Assembly (NCBI GenBank): GCA_017408405.1
Contig: JAFQUP010000183.1
Location: 1-55,595 of the forward strand
Length of the DNA stretch: 55,595 nucleotides
DNA from: Thermoguttaceae bacterium
GTDB lineage: Bacteria > Planctomycetota > Planctomycetia > Pirellulales > Thermoguttaceae
Direction of reading: 5' to 3'
Position 1 is the first letter of the stretch. Every line of letters begins with the position of its first letter. The translations under genes were made by a program, and so were the position numbers. Below are positions 34,272 through 43,388 of this stretch, one piece after another. The notes below the pieces were generated by a model. It was not told the DNA's origin. It saw only the letters and a program-made list of their open reading frames with translations, and ran no database searches.

Positions 34272-36605
34272 TTAACCAACATCTCCCAGTTCCAATGCCA
34301 TTCCATATCGTTTGAGCATTTGTTGCCGAATCCTGCGAAATCCGGAAGCGGCCAAGCCTGGATCTTTTTCAAGAATGGCTCTCGCCGCAAGTTTCGTTTC
34401 TTCAAGAATGGAAATATCCCGAAGCAAATCCGCGACTCGAAGAGGCGGAAGCCCATGCTGTTGAGTTCCGAAAAGATTGCCGGGACCACGAAGCCTGAAA
34501 TCTGTCTCCGAGAGTTCAAATCCATCCGTTGTGCTCGTGAAAAGCCTCAAACGTTCAAGAGTCTCTTCTTTTTCGTTCGAGGCAAAAACGCAGCAATATC
34601 CTCCTCTTGGACCACGCGCGATCCGCCCGCGCAGCTGGTGAAGTTGAGCCAGCCCAAAACGCTCCGCGCTGTCAATCGTCATGAGTGTCGCATTCGGAAT
34701 ATCAACTCCGACTTCAATCACTTGAGTGGAAATCAGAACCTTAATTTCTCCAGTGCGAAATTTGAACATTACCGCTTCTTTTTCTTCCTGAGACATTTTT
34801 CCATGAAGAACTCCCAAAGAAAATTCAGCCAAAGGACCAGTGGAAAGTTCACGATAAAGTTTCTGAAGATTCGCGACATCGGATTCCTTTTCGCTTTCCA
34901 GGTCTGAAACCAGTGAAAAGGAAGAACCTGAAGAAACCTTATCGGAAAAATCTCCTGAATTTAATGACTCCCGCGTACCAAATGAAATCTGATTTTGGTC
35001 AGTCTTCGTGGCAATACTTTCCAGTTCATTTAAGTCGCCAATCCGAGGAACCACTACGTACCCCTGAGCACCGGCACGCAGTTTTTCACAGAAAAAAGTC
35101 CACCATCCCTCACGGTTTTCTTTCAGAGCAAGATACGTTTTGACCTTTTGACGCCCTGGAGGAAGTTCCCGGATTGTCGTTAAATCCAAATCGCCAAAGA
35201 GAGTCATCGTTACGGAGCGCGGAATCGGAGTCGCGGTCATGACCAGATAGTGAGGAGATTCTCCTGAACGACGAAGAGCCGCGCGTTGATTAACACCAAA
35301 TTTATGCTGTTCATCAATGACGACCATTGCTAAATTGGAAAAATTAACGTCTTTCTGAAGCAAAGCCTGAGTACCAATGATGATTTTAGCCTGTCCGGAC
35401 GAAATTTTCTCAAGAGTCCGCTGCCGTTCCGCCGGCTTCAAACCGCCAATCAGCTCCACGATTTCAATGGGACTGTGGGCAAGCAGTTTTTTCAAGGTAC
35501 GCGAGTGCTGCCTTGCCAAAACCTCCGTCGGCGCCATGATCGCCGCCTGAAATCCATGAGCAACCGCCAAAAGAATCGCGTAAACGGCCACCGTCGTTTT
35601 TCCGCAGCCTACGTCTCCCTGAATAAGCCGATTCATGGGACGTCCAGACGTCGTGTCTCGCGTGATGTCCGCAATCGCCTTAAGCTGCCCCTGTGTCAAA
35701 TCATACGGAAAGAGCTGACGGATTCTTCGGTCAATCTCCGGTACCGCTTCAAGGATGGGAGCGCGAAAATCGTTCTGCTGCTGCCTTCGACGCACCTCAA
35801 GAGCAAGCTGCAAAAGAAAAAGTTCCTGAAAAACAAAACGTCGGCGTGCCCGATCCAGTTCCTCACGATTTTTAGGAAAATGAATTCCCTGAATAGCTTC
35901 CGCGATGGGAAGTAAAAAATATTTTTCACGAAAATCAGCCGGAAAGGCATCTTCAACTAACGGTGAGTATTTCTGAATGATTCCTCGTGCCAAAAGACGC
36001 ATTTCCCAGGAATGAAGCCCCTCTGTCAACGGATAGACAGGCTGAAGTCCAAGAAAAGCTTTCGCAGTCGGAATTGTTTCCGGAATGGATGGAACTGGAA
36101 CAGTTGGCGGCTGTGACGGTTCCGGATTCGGCAACATTGCCCGCGTTCCAATTTTATTCCCCCAAACCGTATTAGCGTTAATTTGAGCAATTTCTTCCTC
36201 TGGAAGAAGCCGAAGAACCGGATGAACGAATTGCCAGCGCCGTTTAACGTTTTTGGGTTTTCCGCTAATAAGCCAAATTTGCCCCGCGGCAAATTGCCGA
36301 ATACGAAACATCTGGTTAAAAAAGATCAAATCCGCCAATCCATAGGTTCCGTCCTCAATCTCTACTGTCGTCATGTTCCCGCTGCGCGTCGGCCTATTCC
36401 GCACAGACACAATACGCGCGCAAATCGTTTGCTGCTCATCTTCCACGAGATGACGAATATCCGTAAAGTTTGAAAAATCTTCGTAATCCCTCGGAAAGAA
36501 AAAAAGCATCTCTCCAGGCGTACGAACCGGCAATTTGGCCATTATCGCAGCCCGTCTTTCTCCAACATGAGGTTCAGAGGCAATAGGAGAAAAAAGCGGA
36601 TTCAT
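34272..36605 (-). CDS. recG: ATP-dependent DNA helicase RecG
   Basis: The 777-residue protein has an N-terminal wedge with OB fold (about 60-165: ICARIVSVRNRPTRSGN) and a helicase core: Walker A GDVGCGKTT, DExH as DEQHKFG, motif III TATPIPRS and motif VI QLRGRIARGPRGG. The C-terminus has the usual RecG region with DFRLRGPGNLFGTQQHG. RecG remodels stalled forks and branched DNA. Relative to E. coli RecG (about 693 residues) there is an insertion of some 45 Ser/Asp-rich residues (about 560-605) in the second RecA fold, and motif VI reads GRIARG where GRVGRG is usual. It starts 10 bases after the DUF1080 stop, so it is the last gene of a minus-strand series. Confidence 0.95.
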   Translation of the reverse strand: MNPLFSPIASEPHVGERRAAIMAKLPVRTPGEMLFFFPRDYEDFSNFTDIRHLVEDEQQTICARIVSVRNRPTRSGNMTTVEIEDGTYGLADLIFFNQMFRIRQFAAGQIWLISGKPKNVKRRWQFVHPVLRLLPEEEIAQINANTVWGNKIGTRAMLPNPEPSQPPTVPVPSIPETIPTAKAFLGLQPVYPLTEGLHSWEMRLLARGIIQKYSPLVEDAFPADFREKYFLLPIAEAIQGIHFPKNREELDRARRRFVFQELFLLQLALEVRRRQQQNDFRAPILEAVPEIDRRIRQLFPYDLTQGQLKAIADITRDTTSGRPMNRLIQGDVGCGKTTVAVYAILLAVAHGFQAAIMAPTEVLARQHSRTLKKLLAHSPIEIVELIGGLKPAERQRTLEKISSGQAKIIIGTQALLQKDVNFSNLAMVVIDEQHKFGVNQRAALRRSGESPHYLVMTATPIPRSVTMTLFGDLDLTTIRELPPGRQKVKTYLALKENREGWWTFFCEKLRAGAQGYVVVPRIGDLNELESIATKTDQNQISFGTRESLNSGDFSDKVSSGSSFSLVSDLESEKESDVANLQKLYRELSTGPLAEFSLGVLHGKMSQEEKEAVMFKFRTGEIKVLISTQVIEVGVDIPNATLMTIDSAERFGLAQLHQLRGRIARGPRGGYCCVFASNEKEETLERLRLFTSTTDGFELSETDFRLRGPGNLFGTQQHGLPPLRVADLLRDISILEETKLAARAILEKDPGLAASGFRRIRQQMLKRYGMALELGDVG

Positions 36606-36615
36606 TTCAGCTTTC

Positions 36616-37392
36616 TCAATTCACTTTTTCCAAAGTAGTAATGCGAACATTTTTAAAAACGACTTCGTGGTCATGGTTTTGAAACGCGATTCGTCCGCCG
36701 TTAAGTTGGCCAAAACGCGGATCTGAATTTGAATGACTATTGGCTACCAAACATTTCCAGAGCGGATCTCCTGCCTCAACATTAACCGCCAGTTTGTCAT
36801 TAAGCCAAAGTTCAACATGATTCCCCATGACCATGATTTTTCCTTTATTGAATCCCTGATAATTAATTGGGCCGGAAGCATCGTAACGGTAAAAAAGCTG
36901 ATAGAAACTGCCGGTAAAGTAACGCTGAAGAGTAGGGTGAATGCGTCGGTTCATGTCGTCAATAATTTGGTACTCATGACCAACCGCCTTTTCTTTTTTA
37001 TTCCAGCTGTGAAAAAAGACTCCAGAATTTCCTCCAAACTCGATCCTGAATTCAAATTCCAGAATAAAATCCTTAAAATCTCCTTTCAGAAAAAGATCTT
37101 TACTTCCCGCCAAACGACGAATCTCCCCATTTTTAAATTCCCAGTCAAGATTTGGATTTCCCTCCGCGTCAGTCCAACTGGAAATTTCCTCTGAAGCACA
37201 AAGGTCACGAGTTAAATTCTGGCGAAATTTAGCGGTTACCGTCCCATTAGCATTTGAAATGAACCAAATATCATTTTTCAAAACTGCCGTAGGATTCGGC
37301 GGCCAGTTTTGCTGAGCCTGAACGTTGAAAGCAATCGTCAAAAAAAGAATAAAAAACGTGAAAAGGATAAAAGGGCGAGCAAATTCTTTCAT
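36616..37392 (-). CDS. Secreted DUF1080 (3-keto-disaccharide hydrolase-like) protein
   Basis: Start at ATG 37392 gives MKEFARPFILFTFFILFL, a signal peptide; an in-frame upstream GTG at 37434 has no ribosome site. The 258-residue product has the concanavalin-like DUF1080 fold: DWEFKNGEIRRLAG, FILEFEFRIEFGGNSGVFF, a middle GHEYQIIDD and NHVELWLNDKLAV, ending in FQNHDHEVVFKNVRI. The domain is expanded in Planctomycetota, Verrucomicrobia and Bacteroidota, and characterised members cleave 3-ketoglycosides. It is placed between rpoN and recG, unrelated housekeeping genes, so no pathway can be read from neighbours. Confidence 0.88.
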   Translation of the reverse strand: MKEFARPFILFTFFILFLTIAFNVQAQQNWPPNPTAVLKNDIWFISNANGTVTAKFRQNLTRDLCASEEISSWTDAEGNPNLDWEFKNGEIRRLAGSKDLFLKGDFKDFILEFEFRIEFGGNSGVFFHSWNKKEKAVGHEYQIIDDMNRRIHPTLQRYFTGSFYQLFYRYDASGPINYQGFNKGKIMVMGNHVELWLNDKLAVNVEAGDPLWKCLVANSHSNSDPRFGQLNGGRIAFQNHDHEVVFKNVRITTLEKVN

Positions 37393-37451
37393 TGTTTTCT
37401 TCCCTGACTTAAAAATGCCTGAAAACTCACTCACGAAAAAGAAAAAAAGAA

Positions 37452-38942
37452 TTAGTGGTAGATTTTTCGTTTTCGTGAACTCGGAATATTCAATTCTTTA
37501 CGATATTTATTGATCGTAGTTCGCGCGACATTCAGCATTCCGGCAAGCTGATCGTCAGAAAGCGGCTGATTTTTGTCCTCCTTCTCAATCAGTTCCAAAA
37601 GCTGGTGCTGAACGGCATCGCGAGACACGGATTCCTCATCTGAAACGACGGCAAAAGCCTGTGTCTGGGAAGGAATGACACTGGCACTGAAAAAATCAGA
37701 AAGAGGAAAAAGGCCTCGAGGAGTTTGAATCCATTTTCCTCGAATGGCTCTGCTAACGGTCGAAGGGTGCTTGCCAATTTCTTCTGCCAGAATTTTTTCT
37801 GTCAGGGGACGAAGAAATTTCGGACCTTTTTCCAGAAACTCTGTTTGTGCCCGAACCAAAGCATTTCCAACTGCCAGCAGCGTCTCCTGACGCATTCGTA
37901 CTGCTTCAAGAAGCCATTTAGCCGCATTCATCTTTCGATGAATAAACTGTTTTTCCTCATCTGTCCGACAGTATTTTCCCCAATGAGTACTAATGGTCAT
38001 CTCCGGAATGGCATTTTCATCCACGGAAACAGTCCATTCTCCATTTTCCCCCTTCACACAGTAAAGATCCGGCGTCACGGTCGTCCCTTTAGGAGAGAAT
38101 TCCCGGCCTGGATCCGGATTCAAACGTGAAAGTTCCTTAATCAAAGAATAAACTTTATCCATACTCAAACCACTTTCACGCGCTATTTTCGGAAGGCTGT
38201 TCGTTTCCAGTTCACGGGAATAACGGGTTAAAAGCAGCTGCATTCCGGAATAATCCGGCATTTCAGTCTGGTACTCAGCGGCTGGATCGCCATCCGTCAG
38301 CTTTTTCTGAGCGGATTTGGCTGCGATTTGAATCAAAAGACACTCCTTCAAATCTCGCGCCCCAACACCAAGCGGCTCCAATGACTGAACGATCTTCAGA
38401 GCGGCCTCACCGCGAAGCAGATCTTCTTCCGCATAACCAAAAAGATCTTCCAGAGGAGTTTTCAAAAAACCGTGCTCGTCCAGCGCGAAAATAATCCGTT
38501 CCACTTCTTCCAGCTGCTCCGAAGAAAGCGAAAGAAGTGAAAGCTGACTGTGAAGAAAATCAGGAAGTGACTGCGGACTGGACGGAATATTTTCCAAAAA
38601 TTCCTGGTGACGGTCACTTGCCTCCTCCAAACTGGCACGTGAAGGCCGTGAATACTCTTCCTCAAAATACGAAATGTCCCCACTCATTGCTTCAAGATGC
38701 TCAAAGCGCTCACTCGCTTCATCGCATCTCTCTTCCTGAGGAGGAGGCATATCCTCCGGATCAAGTGTTCTTTCCTTCATCTCAAGGCAGGGATTTTCCT
38801 CAAACTCCTGTTCAAGGTACTCCAAAAGTTCCTGCTGCTGGCACTGGAGCACATTCATCATCTGAATACGGCGTAACTGCTGAAGCTGCTGCGTACTCGT
38901 GGTCAGATTCAGATTGGCGGTTTGACTGAAACCCAGTTCCAT
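37452..38942 (-). CDS. rpoN: RNA polymerase sigma-54 factor
   Basis: The 496-residue protein has the three RpoN regions: a Gln/Leu-rich activator-interacting N-terminus (QLQQLRRIQMMNVLQCQQQ), an acidic linker (about 55-125), the core-binding domain, a helix-turn-helix (IGKHPSTVSRAIRGKW) and the C-terminal RpoN box (ARTTINKYRKELNIPSSRKRK less the last residue). It directs transcription from GG-N10-GC promoters and needs AAA+ activators, none of which is in the window. Start at ATG 38942 fits the family N-terminus, although the ribosome site is only AGAG. It follows the asparagine-synthase-like gene by 51 bases and precedes DUF1080 by 59 bases. Confidence 0.95.
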   Translation of the reverse strand: MELGFSQTANLNLTTSTQQLQQLRRIQMMNVLQCQQQELLEYLEQEFEENPCLEMKERTLDPEDMPPPQEERCDEASERFEHLEAMSGDISYFEEEYSRPSRASLEEASDRHQEFLENIPSSPQSLPDFLHSQLSLLSLSSEQLEEVERIIFALDEHGFLKTPLEDLFGYAEEDLLRGEAALKIVQSLEPLGVGARDLKECLLIQIAAKSAQKKLTDGDPAAEYQTEMPDYSGMQLLLTRYSRELETNSLPKIARESGLSMDKVYSLIKELSRLNPDPGREFSPKGTTVTPDLYCVKGENGEWTVSVDENAIPEMTISTHWGKYCRTDEEKQFIHRKMNAAKWLLEAVRMRQETLLAVGNALVRAQTEFLEKGPKFLRPLTEKILAEEIGKHPSTVSRAIRGKWIQTPRGLFPLSDFFSASVIPSQTQAFAVVSDEESVSRDAVQHQLLELIEKEDKNQPLSDDQLAGMLNVARTTINKYRKELNIPSSRKRKIYH

Positions 38943-38993
38943 GCGATCACTCTTTCTTTCAAACTCCGTCTCGTTTACGAAAACTTTTCGCGT

Positions 38994-40781
38994 TTAAATC
39001 TCCAGAAAACGAATCTGTTTCTCCAGAATCAAAAGCGCGAGAATCAGATAAGTGTGATTTTTTCCCGCGTTATGCGAATGAACGACTTCCGTAATCGTAT
39101 CCGGATCAAAAATACTCCTGTCTCGAAGACCATCCTTAAGAAGCAGCTGACTGACTAACGGCTTCAATTCACGGCGAAGCCAAAGCCCCATTTTTTCGTA
39201 CGGCTGGTAACCAGGAACATTTAACTTCGCGAGAATTCGATGACGAAGACCAGCTGCCTTCTGACGAATGCGCCCAGCCCCAATGAATGTCCCGGTATTC
39301 ACGTTCTTAACTTCAAGGAAATCTGGACGCCATCGTTCAAGTAAAGCCTTTTGAATCGTTTCTCCCATACGCTGGGAAGAGGGAAGCTGAAAAACATTTT
39401 CAATCAAACCGCGATTCAGAAATGGCAGGCGAATATTTACGTGAGAGTCAAATTTCCTCATGGAAAGCGGAATCTCACGAAAAACTCTCTGTGAAAGATA
39501 AAGTTTCCAAATGGCATTTTCACGTTCTTCGCCCGTTTCCTCCAACGCTTGATTCAATGATTTTTTGGCCAGTTCCGCACATTGAATACGGGGCATTCCA
39601 CGGAGAAGATCAGAATTTACGCCATCAAGCATGAAAGCCTGGAGGTGAGCGAAAGCCCAATCTTTTGGAGAAAGAATCCCATCGGACATGGCTGAACGCT
39701 CTGCGTTCGTCATCGAGAAAGCATACGCTTTTCCCATATGAAAAAGCTCACCGGCATGTCCTCGCAAAAGTGTGCGAATATTTTGCTCACGGTAAAATTT
39801 AAGTGTTGGAATGACGATGCTCGACGAAAGATACTGGCCATCAGTCAGACGGACCATTTCCGTCAAAAAATCATCGTAATGGAAAAGGAAATCGGTATTC
39901 AGCTCGTAGTTGAAATGACGAGTACCCGCTTTTTGCGCGAGTTGGGCCGCCAAATGATGATCTGCGCTGCCCGGAACGCCAAGCGCAACGGAAGTCATTC
40001 TTTTTTGAAGTTCTCGAGGAATCATTCCCAAAATGGAACGGGCATCAAGCCCTCCCGAAAGCGAAATCCCTAAAGTCTCGGGATCGCCCTTACCGTCAGA
40101 AAACGTCTCCTGCGTCTGCTGAAGAATCGAGTGTCGAATTGCTTCAACCGTTTCAGTTAAAGTAGTTTCAGAATCCCTGCCGCGAAAAACAAAATATCGT
40201 TCTTTCGTGAGTTTTTTGGAGACGGCATCCCAAGTAAAAAAACCGCCAGGCGGAAGAAGTTCAATGCCGGAAACACTCGTTCTCGAATGAAAATACTGCC
40301 CCCAGGTAAAAAAATCCACGAGAGCTTCAGGATCCAAAGAACGTTTTACGCCAGAATGCTGAAGGAGTGTCTTAATCTGAGGGGCAAAAAGAAAACTATC
40401 CTCCGTTTGCGTCCAGTAAAGCGGGCGAGTTGCGAATTGATCGCAAAAAAGAGTCAGTTTTTGCGTTCCTTCGTCCCAAAGAGCCGCCTGGAATCGCCCG
40501 TCAACCCGCGTCAGAAAACTCCGGCCATTGGCTTCAAGACCTTCCAACAGATAATTAGCGGCTTCTGCGGAGGTACTTCCTGGGGCACTAAAAATTTCTC
40601 CATAAAAAATGAGCGTTCGATTCGCGCGCGTGACACAAGTCCCAAGATCTTTCAGACCACATGCCGCAAAATTTCCAAAGACACTCGTTTCATACCAAGG
40701 AAATAGTTTGGCGAAACAAAGCATCTTTGGAAAAATTTCAGCTGAATGGGAAGAGGCGGCAATGCCGAGAATTCCTGCCAT
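38994..40781 (-). CDS. Asparagine-synthase-like protein lacking the glutaminase cysteine
   Basis: The 595-residue product has an N-terminal Ntn-type glutamine amidotransferase-like fold and a C-terminal PP-loop synthetase domain (SLSGGLDARSILG near residue 245). It starts MAGILGIA where active AsnB enzymes begin MCGI; residue 2 is Ala, so the glutaminase nucleophile is absent. GRFQAALWD and FCDQFATRPLYW are conserved blocks of the N-terminal domain. The synthetase half should adenylate a carboxylate. Such Cys-less relatives include beta-lactam synthetase and lasso-peptide cyclases, so an ammonia-free or other-amine reaction is possible. TGAGGA before the ATG supports this start, and there is no upstream in-frame MCG. 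It lies between dapB (69-base gap) and rpoN. Confidence 0.85.
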   Translation of the reverse strand: MAGILGIAASSHSAEIFPKMLCFAKLFPWYETSVFGNFAACGLKDLGTCVTRANRTLIFYGEIFSAPGSTSAEAANYLLEGLEANGRSFLTRVDGRFQAALWDEGTQKLTLFCDQFATRPLYWTQTEDSFLFAPQIKTLLQHSGVKRSLDPEALVDFFTWGQYFHSRTSVSGIELLPPGGFFTWDAVSKKLTKERYFVFRGRDSETTLTETVEAIRHSILQQTQETFSDGKGDPETLGISLSGGLDARSILGMIPRELQKRMTSVALGVPGSADHHLAAQLAQKAGTRHFNYELNTDFLFHYDDFLTEMVRLTDGQYLSSSIVIPTLKFYREQNIRTLLRGHAGELFHMGKAYAFSMTNAERSAMSDGILSPKDWAFAHLQAFMLDGVNSDLLRGMPRIQCAELAKKSLNQALEETGEERENAIWKLYLSQRVFREIPLSMRKFDSHVNIRLPFLNRGLIENVFQLPSSQRMGETIQKALLERWRPDFLEVKNVNTGTFIGAGRIRQKAAGLRHRILAKLNVPGYQPYEKMGLWLRRELKPLVSQLLLKDGLRDRSIFDPDTITEVVHSHNAGKNHTYLILALLILEKQIRFLEI

Positions 40782-40850
40782 CGGTTTTCCTCAAATAAAA
40801 AATATTCGGAAGCCGCCAGATGACGCCTCCAGCTCTTTTTTGAACTAAAA

Positions 40851-41642
40851 CTATTTCAAATCCAGTACGTCAAACATATCGTAACGTCCCGGCTCCTTCC
40901 CTTGAAGAAAACGCGCGGCCGCATACGCTCCTTTGGCATAACCATCACGTGAAGAACAGCGGACTGTCACTTCCAATGTTTCACCCATCATACCGAAAAC
41001 GACCGTATGTTCTCCCGGATTGTCACCGGTACGAATCGCGTGATAGGCGATCTCATCATGCGGGCGTTCACCAACAATTCCTTCACGGCCATGCCGAAAT
41101 TTGGAAATATTCATTTCATTCGCGACTAACTCGCCGATTTTCAGAGCTGTTCCGCTCGGAGAATCTTTTTTGAATCGGTGATGCCGTTCAAGAATCTCCA
41201 CATCCGCGTCATGTTCAGCCAGAGCTCGGGCACCAATTTGCGCCAGCTTCATGCAGACGTTCACCCCCATACTCATGTTCGGCGCGAAAACGATCGGAAT
41301 GACTTTAGCCGCGTCGTCAATCAGTGCGGTCTGTTCCGCCGAAAGACCAGTCGTAGCAATGACCATCGGAATCTTGCGTTCAACACAGACTTTGAGCATC
41401 TGTTCCATACCGGCAGGCTGAGAAAAATCAATAACTGCGTCCGCGGTAACGTTCTCCGGGAGTTCTGAGGTCAGTGAAATACCGATAGCGTCTGTCCCCG
41501 CGTTCTGACCGGCGTCAGTACCGATTTTGGGATGAGATGAGGCGTCAATTGCCGCGACGATTTCACAGTTCGGTTCCGCGATACCGCAAATGACCAGACG
41601 CTGTCCCATTCGACCGGCTGCTCCGTTAAGCGCTATTTTCAT
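40851..41642 (-). CDS. dapB: 4-hydroxy-tetrahydrodipicolinate reductase
   Basis: The 263-residue enzyme uses NAD(P)H to reduce the cyclic intermediate of the diaminopimelate/lysine route. Evidence: NGAAGRMGQRLV (nucleotide-binding loop), VIDFSQPAGM, FAPNMSMGVNV and the active-site ERHHRFKKDSPSGTALKIG with the catalytic His pair and Lys. AAGGGGA is eight bases before the ATG. It opens a minus-strand gene series running to recG. asd, two steps earlier in the pathway, is at 11738-12760. The intermediate enzyme gene dapA is not in the window. Confidence 0.96.
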   Translation of the reverse strand: MKIALNGAAGRMGQRLVICGIAEPNCEIVAAIDASSHPKIGTDAGQNAGTDAIGISLTSELPENVTADAVIDFSQPAGMEQMLKVCVERKIPMVIATTGLSAEQTALIDDAAKVIPIVFAPNMSMGVNVCMKLAQIGARALAEHDADVEILERHHRFKKDSPSGTALKIGELVANEMNISKFRHGREGIVGERPHDEIAYHAIRTGDNPGEHTVVFGMMGETLEVTVRCSSRDGYAKGAYAAARFLQGKEPGRYDMFDVLDLK

Positions 41643-42011
41643 TTTGAGTTTCCCCTTGCTAAAATACTTTCTGTAATTGGTTTAATTTGGCATTCCAGCC
41701 ATTGAAAACGAAACGCATTCGTTCTCATTGAATTAAATGTTTGGAAGAGTAAATTCAACCCGCGGCTTTCAAATCGAAAAATTCCGCTACTCTCTCTTCA
41801 TTGGCACAGGATCTCTTCGCCCATTTCTGAAAATACCAGTAAAACGAGTTCAGCGATTCACCGAAATTTAGGACTCCCAAATCATACTTTTTTATTTTCC
41901 CCTTCTTTCATGGCCGCTTTCAAATTATTCGGCGTTTTTCTTCGCGAAGTACTCCACATTTAGACCATTTTGCCAAAATATGGCAGATTTTCTCCATTTT
42001 TCTTTGGACGA
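41643..42011. other. Intergenic region upstream of dapB
   Basis: 369 bases between dapB and the ABC permease gene (both on the minus strand). Likely site of the dapB promoter. No strong hairpin, repeat or additional gene is evident; the frame at 41970-42161 overlaps the permease 3' end on the opposite strand and looks like a shadow. Confidence 0.45.
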
Positions 42012-42980
42012 TTAAGCCAGGTCTCGATCCTCAAAAAGAATCAAGGCAAAGAAAAGGGCAACGAGAGAATAAAGAAAACAGTAAGCCGCGGCACCCAGCA
42101 GGTAGGAAAGGGTAACGACCGCGCCGCCTCCAACGGCCGTTTCAAGGCTGAAGTAGCTTAGGACCGGCAAAATGGCGGATAGCAGATTACCAACAAAACC
42201 CACTATCTGAAATTGCCCTATGGATGATTTAACCATCAGCGGAATCAAATGTCCAAGTGCGTAAATTGTTGTGCAGAGAGTAAGATTCGGAACCATGGGA
42301 AGGCGAGTGGAAAGCGCGACAGTAACGGCTGTCATCATCACGATTTCCATGAATGAAAGAGCCAAACCCGGAACGGTTTTTTCCATCGACTCAATGCAGG
42401 CTGCCGGTTCTGGTTCCTGGAGACACTGCTCACGAGCATCGTGAACCACTTTCATGGCACAGGTTGGCATGAAGACGGTACTGATCGCCGTGAAGAAAAC
42501 AGAAACTCCAAGGATGATACCTAAGAATTTTCCAATAAGCAGCTGACGGCGGCTGATTGGCTTGGAAAGAAGAGTCAGTGCCGTTTTTTCCTCAATCTCT
42601 TCTGAAATCGCGGTCCCGGCAGACCAGACCGCCAAAAGAATTCCCAAAACCTTAATTACGGTTAAGCCTTGAGATTTCATGATTTTAACATCTTCCCCCA
42701 ACGTATTGTAGGGGATCCACGGGAAAAGCAGAATCGCCAAAATGCCGAAAATCATCAGAATGGCAAAAATTGGCTGTTTCATTACGCTTCGGGCAGTATT
42801 TCCGGCAATCGCCGAAACTCCAAACATCGCGCGAGGAAACGGCAGCTTCAGAAAAAGCCAAATCACCGCGGGAAACGCCAACGCGCACGCAAGATAAATC
42901 GCAACGAACGTAAAGGTCTGGAGATTGAACCAGATGAAATGATTCACGGCAAGCAGCGGTTCAAACGAAAAATCCATCAT
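42012..42980 (-). CDS. ABC-2-type transporter permease
   Basis: The 322-residue product has about six to seven membrane segments. It contains the ABC-2 hallmark AISEEIEEKTALTLLSKPISRRQLLIGKFLG (cytoplasmic coupling region; key residues SEEIE, TL, KP-S, GK). A soluble loop with three Cys (about residues 170-200: MKVVHDAREQC, EPEPAACIESM) lies outside. Family members export drugs, lipids or polysaccharide, or deliver Cu to NosZ-like proteins. No ATP-binding partner gene is next to it; upstream is a 408-base gap. AGGA lies nine bases before an ATG pair, so the start could be 42980 or 42977. Confidence 0.82.
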   Translation of the reverse strand: MMDFSFEPLLAVNHFIWFNLQTFTFVAIYLACALAFPAVIWLFLKLPFPRAMFGVSAIAGNTARSVMKQPIFAILMIFGILAILLFPWIPYNTLGEDVKIMKSQGLTVIKVLGILLAVWSAGTAISEEIEEKTALTLLSKPISRRQLLIGKFLGIILGVSVFFTAISTVFMPTCAMKVVHDAREQCLQEPEPAACIESMEKTVPGLALSFMEIVMMTAVTVALSTRLPMVPNLTLCTTIYALGHLIPLMVKSSIGQFQIVGFVGNLLSAILPVLSYFSLETAVGGGAVVTLSYLLGAAAYCFLYSLVALFFALILFEDRDLA

Positions 42981-43388
42981 GACTGAAAATCCTTCACATA
43001 ATGAAAAAGCGAACGGGTACCTGATGCCAAAGCAAGGAAAAAGAGACCCGAAATTTACCCATTATTTCTCAATGATACCATATGTTCCCGATTTTGGAAA
43101 GGGAGGACCCGAAAAAATTTTTGTATTTTTTGGAATTTATGAGTTCTGATGAAGAGAAACTTCATTCTGACGACCAAACAGAATTAAAAAAGGATACGGT
43201 AATTGAAAACTTCACGAAAATGGTTCACCCGGCTCCCGCGTACCGCCTTTCCCGCGCGGATGCCAAAGAAAACACCAGAGACACAAAGAGAAAAAATCTA
43301 AAATTATCCTCTACGCGACCTCCGCGAAACCTTTGTGCCTCCGCGCGAAAAAGAAATGGCGGACCTGGAAAGCCTCACCCCCCCATTC
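42981..43388. other. Intergenic region upstream of the ABC permease gene
   Basis: 408 bases without a credible gene. Between 43257 and 43350 sits a G/C-richer patch containing an inverted pair (see separate entry). Confidence 0.45.
43278..43341. repeat. Degenerate CACAAAG/CTTTGTG inverted element
   Basis: GAGACACAAAG (43278-43288) and CTTTGTGCCTC (43331-43341) pair at 10 of 11 positions, with CCGCG and GCGACCTCCGCG around the second arm. The composition resembles the CACAGAG / CTCTGTG intergenic repeats I recall from many environmental bacteria; this identification is from memory. Confidence 0.4.

Noticed and set aside
37434..37434. Upstream GTG start for the DUF1080 gene
   Set aside because: It would place 14 charged residues ahead of a clean signal peptide and has no ribosome site.
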